A stretch of 64,000 nucleotides of DNA from positions 84,998,245 through 85,062,244 of the forward strand of contig NC_134461.1 in NCBI RefSeq assembly GCF_047948215.1, given 5' to 3'. The notes below the pieces were generated by a model, which did no database searches, had not been told where the DNA came from, and worked only from the letters and a program-made list of their open reading frames with translations. The DNA is from Lycorma delicatula. Taxonomy: Eukaryota; Arthropoda; Insecta; Hemiptera; Fulgoridae. The position numbers were made by a program, and so were the translations under genes. Shown here piece after piece: positions 54,850 through 64,000 of the stretch; positions within the stretch are counted from its first letter, which is position 1; each line of letters begins with the position of its first letter.

Positions 54850-57120
54850 CAAGTGATTACCAAAATATTGCTGGAATTGTAAGAAGATGGGACTTGTAGT
54901 ATGCTAAATATGTGAAACTTTTTTTCACATGCAACCATTGTCATATTGAGTAAATTTGAAGTCTTTCTTAACTTTAAGGTGTAAATCTTTTTTATCCCCT
55001 ACTTAGCACCGGTGAAATCTACCTCCGCTTTCCAGTGTGCCAAAAGGGATTTTTTAAATTTATAAACTGTTTTCTCTAAATATTTGTTTATTTATGACAG
55101 AAAATTTTCTGTTTGGCTAATCTTAATTTTAATTTATTTTGTATAACAGTACGTTTGATTTTTTATGTTGGTATTTTATAGTGTTGTTTTTTGTGGTTCT
55201 CAGATGATATGGATGTGTTAAAAATTTTATAGATCATATTTATAAAAGCTAAGGGTTTGTTGTGATACATTGTACTTTGAGGTATTATGAATTTGTGGTT
55301 GTCATTAATTTTTGAAATTGTACTTTTTACTGTCTGCTTTTTATAATTGTGAAATCAAGAAACTGTATTTGTAGACAATCATTCAACTAAATACTTCAAA
55401 GTTGAAAACCTAAACCAGTACTGAAATTGGATCTACTTGCTGTTACGATGAAGTAAATTTCTATGTGATGAAGGTACAAAATGTTTCTGAAATCATTTCT
55501 TTCTGTTTGCAATACCATTAGTAACTGTGAAATTATTGTTTTGTAAGTTGTTGGAATTGATATCCAATATAGTTTTCATCATATTCTTGTTTTAAAAGTA
55601 TCAAAAGCTGTATTTGTCCAGTGTGCATTTGATATTGTCACTCTCTCCAAATTGTTAGCATATTAAAAAAGGTAGAGTATATTATTTCATGAATAAATTC
55701 AACAAGATCAATTATATTATTTAATCATGTATTAAAAGGTTTTCATACCACTCAAGAAGAAACTATTAATAGTAGTGCCAACTGTTAATCTACTAATAAA
55801 GCACGTTCATGATGGCTCTAAAAAGAACCTCTGGAAACATACTTCCAAAATGAGCCATTTAATAAATTATAATTTGATAATTTATAATATTAAATTTTGT
55901 TGTTCAAATTTAAATAATAGAGTTTAATTAGAAAAAAATAGAACTGAAATTTATGCAAGCAGTGATGTAACAAACCATATAATTGCTAACAAAAATAGGG
56001 ATTTTAATACAAACTATATTAGTTACTATAGTTCTGATTGAATTCAGTACCAATTCAATTCATTTGATTAAAAAAAAAAACAGTGGATTTATTTGTCTTT
56101 GAAAAAAAGATTGTTACTGTTTTGTTTAAACTGGGTTTATAATTTACATTGTAAATGCACATTTTGAGAAAAGAAATGTAAAAAAAAAATCAGTTTATTT
56201 TGATATTGGAAATAAGTTTCCAGAAGATCTTTTCATAAATATTTTTTTTATATAAAAGGCTCTTTAAGCAGTAGTGTCAATAACTGTCGTGAAGGAGATG
56301 TAAAATACTATCTTTGAAAAGATCTTCCAAAAGCCCATTTACATATACTTCAAGAAAGAAAAACATTCTACATCTGGTTTTGTTAAGCCCAACATACATT
56401 TACTGCAAAATTTAAACACAACAAATTACTTAACTTCCTTAACATTAGTAAATAACAAATAATGTTACCACATAAAAGGTAGATAAGTAGCAAATTTTTT
56501 AAAAATATAGACACCCAATCATAAATATAAATCAAATCAATCAATATATAGTGTAAACTTGCAGGTTTTTCAAATATGAGTATGCTGCATCATCTAACAC
56601 ACATTTTTGAGAATTTAAACTATAATGATTTCCATTTAATAAAATAGTTCACGTTTAAATAGTTGTTTATCCACTTTTGTAGATAATACATTACATAAAA
56701 TATAGAGTAATGTACACTTAGTGAGAAAAAATATATCCATAACATATAAAATATCCATAAAAAATTGTAAATGTTATCAAGGAAGAAGCTTATTGTGTAG
56801 TTTCAGAATGGTAAAAAAATAAAAAATATAAGAAAATACACACATGGATATACACAAGCTAGGAACACACAAACAAGCATATAAAAACTACGTTGAGAAG
56901 TCTGGATACATACTCGCTATATGTAAAGGACTCATAGAAGTACTATATTTAACACAATCAATCTTTGCAAGAATCTCATAGAGAAAGGTCTTACATAAAA
57001 ATACAAGAAGCAGCAGAAATATAATGCACACTGGAATGTAATGAGGGGACAAAAACCGACAGGTGCTGCCATCTTGAAGTTTTGTTTTTCTACTACTAAC
57101 ATTCCAAAACTCATTGACTC
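54850..57120. other. Intergenic AT-rich DNA
   Basis: No gene or recognisable element. Short A-runs and TA-rich patches only. Confidence 0.45.
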
Positions 57121-57129
57121 ACGACTTCT

Positions 57130-57815
57130 CATTTTGTTAGGGAGTCTAGTACACCTGCTATATCAACAGGTCTAAAATAATGTGCCTTGAATCAATTTTT
57201 AACAGCAGGAAAGTAGTCACATTTATCAATCTAAAAGCCATTTATGTTGATGAAACTGTTAATCGAAGAACTATGAGTAGGTGAGCAATAAAATTTTTTA
57301 CATCAGAAATTGGTAAAGTGAATATTGAGAATGAACCTCACAATGGGTGACCAGTTTGTGTTAATAATGAGAAGCACCAAAAAGAGGTGGATGAATTGAT
57401 TCAAGCTGAGTTGACTGTAAGTATTGTCTGATGCACAGAGACATTAAAACACCTAAGGAAACCTGTATGTCATGTTCAACAATCCATGAAATTGATATTT
57501 CTCCAATACGATAATGCTCAGCTATACACATCACATACAACTGGCGATGCACTTGTGAAGTTGAAATTTGAACATATTCCACAATCTCCATATTCACTAG
57601 ATTGGTGTCCTGAGATTTTCACTTCTTTCTGCAATTAAAGAAGAATATTACAGACGTTTTCTTACCATGGATGATGGACTGAAGGATGCAATGAGGTTGT
57701 GAATAAAGGAAAGACCAGCGGGATTTTTCATTGAGAGAATGCAAAAACTGATTCATCATTGGGAGATATTTATAGTTGTAAATGGTAACTATGTGGAAAA
57801 TAAATATAAGTTTTG
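57130..57815 (+). mobile_element. Internally deleted mariner relic
   Basis: Plus-strand pieces: an N-terminal DNA-binding part (VDETVNRRTMSR, then NIENEPHNG and EVDELIQAEL, 57250-57430) followed almost directly by the catalytic part FLQYDNAQLYTSHTTGDALV and PQSPYSLDW (57500-57605). The first catalytic Asp and about 100 codons are missing. No TIRs were found. Dead copy. Confidence 0.68.
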
Positions 57816-58599
57816 TAGCAAATAAAATATACTTTTATGCCATATTTGTACTTTTATGCCGTAACTATCTTTTCATTTGTGAGTTATAAGTGACTGTGCA
57901 TTACATTTCATTTCCTCATATAACTGCAATATGCAAATTTTACTCCTTGAACATAAAAAACAGTATCTAAATATAGTTAAAATTTACAAATGCTTAATTT
58001 GACTAAAACAGGCAGATAATATGAACAAAAAAAAAAAAATCACCGGTAAAAAAAAAGTATTATTTAACCATTTACTAAACAAGTTTATAACCAGTTTTAT
58101 GAAGGTGGGTACAATTAACAATTATAAGATCACTGAAAAACATTCCAAGTAATTCATCTTCTAAAAGTATAAGTCACATTTAGGAAGTTAACTGATTTTA
58201 ATTTTTTCTTTTAAACTTTAATCAAATTTTGTTATTCTCAACACTTTTTTAATTTTTTTTTTATATTGAATAGTTTGATAAAACTAGCTTTCAAAATAAA
58301 GGAACTTGTTATTCAAAAGGACATTTTGTAACTATTTTGCATCATATCAAATATAGACATGAGGTCAAGGAATTGTTTTCTAAATCTACAGAATACCCCA
58401 TTACAAGTGATACATTTATTTACAACTCACAAGAATACACATATTAAATGGAATTTTGTCACGTTTCATTATGCTTTTCTATATCATTTTAATAATAAGA
58501 AAACTTTTATTTGTTTATTACTGTATTTTTCAAATGAAATGTTATAAGAAATCAGTTCAAAAATTTGTGTTCTACAATTTTAATTTATGAGCAATAGTG

Positions 58600-58888
58600 C
58601 TGGGGCACACACTCACATCAGTGATGGGTTTGTAGTAACAGTATAGTGAATAATTGCAATGCTTAACTCTTGTTATACGACATGACCAATTCTTGACAAA
58701 TACATTTGAGAGCAAGGTTTTGGGTAAAAAACCTAGAGGTAGACTGAGATCAATCATCATCAATAATGTTAAAGAACAAATGGGCCTTGATTCATATAAT
58801 GACTTGAAGAGAGAAGCTGAGAGGAGAGTGACTTGGCTAAATTGACAAGCTGTAGCCTTTAGTGAATGATGATGATGATGATGATGAT
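58600..58888 (+). mobile_element. 5'-truncated LINE tail ending in a GAT repeat
   Basis: The reading frame 58654-58845 encodes a LINE ORF2 C-terminus: KVLGKKPRGRLRSIIINNVK, then EQMGLDSYNDLKREAERRVT and a stop, followed by (GAT)n at 58866-58888. Similar in type to the tails at 25376 and 44876 but with a different terminal repeat. Confidence 0.72.
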
Positions 58889-61800
58889 AAATCTTGAAAG
58901 TACCTGTTCTTTTAATGGTTTGTCTTCTTGCCCCATCTTTCTTCTCCAAATACCACGACAAGTAAAATTTAGAACAAATCTTTATTGTAGATAAATCTGA
59001 AAATAACTGAAAGTTTAAATCTGGACATGTTTTTAACAAATTTGATCATATAAGTACAGGATTTGATTTTTTCGGTTTTAATAACAATGATAATTTTTCT
59101 GTGAACATCACATAAAATTCATTACCAAAGATAATATTATTTATATTTTCTTTTGCAAAGGTTAACAAGTTACCATATTTGAATTTGTTCATTGTTTGTT
59201 ATTCATTTCTACTTCAGAAATGTTACCAACGGTTAAATGTATAAAACATTGATTAGTTACATTTTTTCCTCTTAAGATATATGATTTCGAGTTTGGTCAT
59301 TCATATATATTTTTTTCATACTATAAAAAATATAGAAAATGAGTTTGGTTGCTTCTTATCCAAGAAATTTTGTTTCAGTGTTGCCTAAATAGAACAACTT
59401 TCACCAACAAGAGATGCAACTTTTTTAACAAAGATGCGTTTTGTTAATTGTAAAAATGTTTACACTAAATAAGTACTATGTATTCATTGTTGATACTATT
59501 GGGAATCTGGAAGTTAATTAAATCTTCCTCTAATTAATTTTTTTAAACGTTTACTTGTTAATATTAGCAGCATCTAGTGGTTTGGTAGAAGGATCCCATG
59601 CGATAAATTTCCCTATCATATTACATGGGCTTGGTATGAACTACAAGAGCGCTCCTAACGACAAAAAAGCGAGGTAAATTTCTACTAAATAAAAAGCTTG
59701 CTGTAATGTTTCGACTGCTTTCCCATGCTTCAACTTATAAATCAAGAAAAAAGTAGGCCTAGGAAGAAATCTATGGCCTTGTCAAGTAATGTTTTGCCTG
59801 TATTTTGTAGTTCAATGTTTTAATATGTAAATATACGTAAAATGGAGCGTATCACCCTTTAGTTAAAGACTGGAGGTAAGTAAATCTGATTTATCTGCAT
59901 TCATTATTAGTAAAGATTGGTAGTTTATTTTCTTTTAACCTATAAGTTAGCTGTTGTGAGCGTGTGTAACTTTTGTAGTCTTTTCTTTTTTTTATCAGAG
60001 AGATAAGTTGTGATATTTATCGTGCCTTTATGTAACTGAAATAACGTGTGTACAGTTTTGTATGCAATAGTTTGTAATTTATTGACGTTCCGTGGTTTAT
60101 GATTGCGATAAAATTTCAGTTTGTAATGACTTTGGTGCAATTTATTACTATATTATTATTATAGTAGGCAAATTTTATTGCAGCAATGTTAGCGCGTTAA
60201 ATTAATGTGATGATATTTGTATAAAAATGTAACATCAGAAATTAGTTTATAAAGCAATTTTTAAGTGAAGGATTAAAGAAAAATTTCGTAGATTTGTTTT
60301 AATAAGAAAGGTATATTTATTTGAGTTCTTATAGATGTACTCGAATTTAAGCTGCGAGTTTTTTTATATATTAGTTTATTATAATATTGATTTCCTTTTC
60401 GGTTGTAATGTGTGGAAAAATAATTCTATTGTCTAATTTAAGTTTTGTTAAATAGTAGAAAAAGAATGTTTTACATTTTTGTATCTAAATTAATTTAATA
60501 TATCTCTTTTGGCTTATTAGTTCCATGTAGAAAATATGTTATTTAATATTTTATTTTTTGAATTTTCAGTTTATTAGCTTCTTTCAATGTTAGTTTATTT
60601 ACATTCATAAATGAATAGAATTGTGTTCAGTTTAATATTTACAGCTAAATAAAATGAATGTATTTACCAAAAGTATTTTGTGCAGATTGTAGAATGGTAA
60701 ATTTGTTACCGTAAGAGATTGTACATTTTTCACATATAAAATTATTAAAAATAATAAATTACTAACTACAAAATTACTTGAAAATTTTTGTTCTAAAGAA
60801 CTTTTAGGAGCTGATTATTTCTTCATTAGCTAGCCTTGCCTGCATTGAATAGGTTTTTCCAATGTGCAGCAAAATAATGTACTCAATTTATTTTTATTTT
60901 TTGTTAAAACAGCGTTTATACGTCAAAATTTTATATTGTTCAAATGTGTTGAGATCTTGGTTTTTGAGGGGCTGTGTGTAAAATTTTCTTATAGTAGATA
61001 ATAATGATTGTATATGTGTTATCTTTCTGTGATGTCTTTGTATGTAGTTAATGGACCACATATTTCATGTAACAACATTACCATTAGTGCCATTGGTAAC
61101 TCAAACTAAAGAATGATCTTAATAATAACTATGAAATATGAAAGGTTTATTGCGAGAATAATTTCCATTTAATTTGATAAATAATAGTGTATAATTTGTT
61201 ATAATTTTAGTTTAATCACATTTTGTCATGCTGTTCAACAAGTTTTCATCTTTTAAGGCTGTATGACAGGGGTATTCCATTTTAATTCAACAAATGATCA
61301 GTGCATCACTATTTTTGATTTTGATGATATTTGTTATATGATAACTACCCACCTTGTAGTTGCCAAAAAATATTTTTGTATATTTTTAAAAAAACTTTTT
61401 TCTTGAGTAATAGACTATTTTCTAACTCGCCAACAGGTAAAAACAGCTATTTTTGTCAGTTTTTTCGTGAGCTGTAGCATTTTTATTGTACATCGTACAG
61501 AGGGTCAAAAAGGGGTTTTTTGAGAGTAAAAATGGAACTTCATCTTAGTGTACTCAAAATTCAGTTTGTTACACAACCAAATCTTGTAATGTTTACAAAT
61601 TGTTGTTTTTTTAAATTTTGAGCCCAAAATAAATAATAAATAATATAAGGGCTTAGTATAACAGGCCTGTTTTTTACCTTTTAACTCATAGGTACTAGTA
61701 GTACTTATAAAAAAAATTTGACTGTTACCAAGTGTTCTTCATTTAAAAAATGGCTACCAGTTCGTAAGATTTTGAAAATCTCTCTATTTTAAGGCCCAAA

Positions 61801-62100
61801 AACCACATGTGGGACAGATGGCAAAAATCTGAACTTTTACTGTAGTAAGTTTTATGTACTTTAAAGCAATATAAAATTTATTTTGTTACTCAAAGGGATT
61901 GACAAGTAATGAAGCCAACAAGACCGCTAAAAACACCATTCCTTCTAACAGTAAACAACATATCCACAAATACTGATTAGAACTAAATTCATTAGAATGA
62001 ATAAATTGATGATTAATAAACAGTCAATTACAAAATTATAAACAATTCAAATACATTAACAAGTTGTTCAGTTCACTTTTACCTTATTTCATTTCTGCTA
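58889..62100. other. Intergenic stretch, possible element flank at the right
   Basis: No gene confirmed. The patch 59570-59690 is less AT-rich. At about 61250-61700 the sequence (AACTCGCCAACAGG, AGAGGGTCAAAAAGGGG, TGAGAGTAAAAATGG) looks like the 3' flank of the decayed gene to the right, which reads leftwards. Confidence 0.35.
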
Positions 62101-62554
62101 ATGGAAATTATGAATGAATCTTGCTCTTTTTGATAACAAACTTAACATAACGTAATGCTCCTGCCATTTTTTTATTCAGTAGAACTGATAAGTCCTCTTC
62201 ATCTTTGGTATAATGTGATGTCCTCTTCCAGTAATTGATAGAAAAGCTCTGAAGGTGTGTAATATCTTTAAAATATTTTCCAGTTGAACCCATATTTGAT
62301 TATCCCTCAATGATTTCTTGAATGAAGAACCAGGACCCTGCAGTTGATAAAAGTGTATTCAATATTTTCATGTATTTTGACTTCAATGACTTTGCCTAAC
62401 CACCACTTGCCATCGTATATGCAGCAAATATAATTTTTACATTTTGGCTTTGATAAACCTATAAAACAATCAGAAACACTAATGTCCTTGTGTACCAATA
62501 CTAACGTAAATGTTTTTGATTCAGAGGTCGCCTGGACTTTCAGAATACATTTCT

Positions 62555-62849
62555 CTCTTTTTTCCTTTTTAGCCTCCGGTAACTACCGTTTAGATAATTA
62601 TTCAGAGGATGAATGAGGATGATATGTATGAGTGTAAATGAAGTGTAGTCTTGTACATTCTCAGTTCGACCATTCCTGAGATGTGTGGTTAATTGAAACC
62701 CAACCACCAAAGAACACTAGTATCCATGATCTAGTATTCAAATCCGTGTAAAAATAACTGGCTTTACTAGGACTTGAACGCTGTAACTCTTGACTTTCCA
62801 AATCAGCTGATTTGGGAAGACGCGTTAACCACTAGACCAACCCGATGGG
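62555..62849 (-). mobile_element. tRNA-derived SINE (family A) with 16-bp target duplication
   Basis: Full-length inverse copy: 3' end at the left (TAGCCTCCGGTAACTACCG), head at the right (CCAACCCGATGGG ending at 62849). TTCAGAATACATTTCT is found at both 62539-62554 and 62850-62865. It splits the decayed gene at 62108-63960. Confidence 0.93.
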
Positions 62850-63712
62850 TTCAGAATACATTTCTAACCTGTTGTAACATAACTGTGAAAAGTTCTTGTT
62901 TCTGGACTGTTGTGATTACCTGATAACAAGAACTAAGGTGATCTTCAATATCTTGAACATCTTTATTAGAGCAAAAAATAAATGTTATACTTTTAAAATT
63001 GTCTTTGCAATGATTGTACTTTTCAGAAGGTGTAACAATTTGATTGTTGACTGCCCTTTGAAGGCTTGCTTTAGTCACAGTCCTTTTTACAGTTCCACCA
63101 ATACCATCACATGGTATTTCCTTTTCTGTGGTATGAGGCAAAACATGCCATTCAGCTGCAATTTCAAAATCTTCTTGATTTTAGCACAAATTTATGAAAT
63201 TTTTTTTGTTTTTATACTGGGCTTAGGAGCCATCAGAAAAATAAAAAAGTAGTTTTAATTTGTAGCAGTATTTTTACTTTATTTATAACTTGTTTTTGTA
63301 AGCAGAAGAATGATGTAGTATTGTACTTCAAGTACTCACTAATCACACAGTAGCTTTGGCTTTACAATTTTCCTTCTTTTTTAAAATATATGAGAAATGG
63401 ATGTGCTGTGGCATAAGTTTTTGACCAGTGATATGACTGGACTTCATCCTGTATCACAAAAGGAAAATTTTGAGAGAAGTCTCCTATTACAATACATCCT
63501 CTCCAGCAAGGTTTCCTTTTTAATTTTGAGGAAATAAGCTAGCTTGTTTCTTTGCAACAAAATGATGCCTTTTTAGGTTATTTAAAATTTCAGTAAACTT
63601 TTTTAAGTGCTCTTGAAATGAAAGAATTTGAGTAGTTAGTTCACAATGGTCAACAGAAACTCACTGTTTAAATATAATTTCAGAATCAAAATCATCCCAA
63701 CTCTCTTGCAGT

Positions 63713-63786
63713 AATCTCTGCACTTCATTAGTGCCTGGACATTTTTCACAATCTCTGCACTTCATTAGTGCCTGGACATTTTTCAC
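63713..63786. repeat. Perfect 37-bp tandem duplication
   Basis: 63713-63749 and 63750-63786 are identical (starting AATCTCTGCACTTCATTAG). It lies inside the decayed gene and duplicates the KCPGTNEVQR-coding part, shifting its frame. Confidence 0.95.
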
Positions 63787-64000
63787 ACTATGACAGCATG
63801 GACGTTTCATTTTCTATATCACATACCATGGTTGCAAGAAGAATTTTATAATCAAATTTCATTTTTAGAGCAGATAACATGAGTTTTATGTTTGGTGGGT
63901 GACACTCATACAAGAAAAGTGGAAAGTGAGTACCTGACCCACCAGCCAGAACTGATTAGTTCTTAAATCAGGAAATTCTGAAAAACCAATTTTAAAATTA

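Larger units (their letters stand above)
62108..63960 (-). pseudogene. Decayed multi-copy arthropod gene of unknown function
   Basis: Minus-strand coding remnant, right to left: KCPGTNEVQRLLQESWDDFD (about 63790-63680), SVDHCELTTQ, HHFVAKKQASLFPQN, LLFYFSDGS and AQYKNKKNFINLC (about 63220-63170), FEIAAEWHVLPHTTEKEIPC and CDGIGGTVKRTVTKASLQRA (63150-63040), then DIEDHLSSCYQVITTVQ. After the SINE insertion it continues with KCKNYICCIYDGKWWLGKVI (about 62440). I recall the series SDG(CA)GQYKN, WHFFAT, CDGIGGTVKR and YDGxWWxGKV from uncharacterised repeated proteins in aphids and other arthropods; the SDG/H/CDG motifs could be a nuclease-like or transposase-like core, unproven. It has many stops. 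A perfect 37-bp tandem duplication lies within it (63713-63749 and 63750-63786). The 5' end is at or beyond the window edge. Confidence 0.68.

Noticed and set aside
58572..59039. 155-codon open frame on the minus strand with a His run
   Set aside because: The His run is the reverse reading of the GAT repeat of the LINE tail; the frame is a shadow.
1..64000. CRISPR array, bacterial operon or ribosomal RNA
   Set aside because: No regularly spaced identical repeats with unique spacers, no Shine-Dalgarno-led gene runs and no rRNA-like conserved blocks were seen.

Overview
The window looks like nuclear DNA of an arthropod, most probably an insect. It is very AT-rich and loaded with transposable elements, with spliced genes, GT-AG introns, AATAAA signals and no bacterial features. 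The mix of mariner, Tc1-like, R1/Jockey/RTE-type LINEs and tRNA-derived SINEs would suit a large hemipteran genome, but that is inference from remembered repeat types and not proof of species.

Two intact protein-coding genes are supported. A single-exon gene at 16281-18047 (+) encodes a 588-residue protein of unknown function with an N-terminal CxC/CxCxxC cysteine cluster, a Lys-rich linker and a folded-looking C-terminal half. A five-exon gene at 35004-51055 (+) encodes a complete 307-residue short-chain dehydrogenase/reductase of the retinol dehydrogenase 11-14 type. All four introns are phase-compatible, and all the family motifs are present.

Layout: 1-1540, AT-rich DNA with a possible promoter on the minus strand. 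1543-5820, a nest of elements: a decayed mariner-type element, a second mariner, an R1-type LINE, and a palindromic MITE that the LINE entered. 7133-16280, sparse Tc1-like relics, a DDE transposase fragment, one SINE and unclassified AT-rich DNA. 16281-18372, the Cys-rich gene. 18650-22061, a SINE, the 5' end of a gypsy-like LTR element on the minus strand (LTR, primer-binding site, gag start) and a mariner. 22818-26046, a Jockey/CR1-like LINE with a younger LINE tail nested in it, then a SINE. 29411-34485, a mariner, a cluster of SINEs and a DDE transposase gene split by a tRNA-bearing inverted-repeat element. 34690-51330, the dehydrogenase gene, whose introns carry a TIR-flanked element of an unclassified arthropod family (intron 1), local duplications (introns 1 and 2), an antisense RTE-type LINE (intron 3) and a SINE relic (intron 4). 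51330-64000, mostly intergenic, with a mariner relic, a LINE tail, perfect hairpins and a decayed multi-copy arthropod gene of unknown function split by a SINE.

The most interesting observation is the element at about 37350-39805. Long terminal inverted repeats (over 100 bp) bracket a decayed coding region of a repeated arthropod protein family that I know only as uncharacterised. This suggests that the family is the coding part of a DNA transposon.
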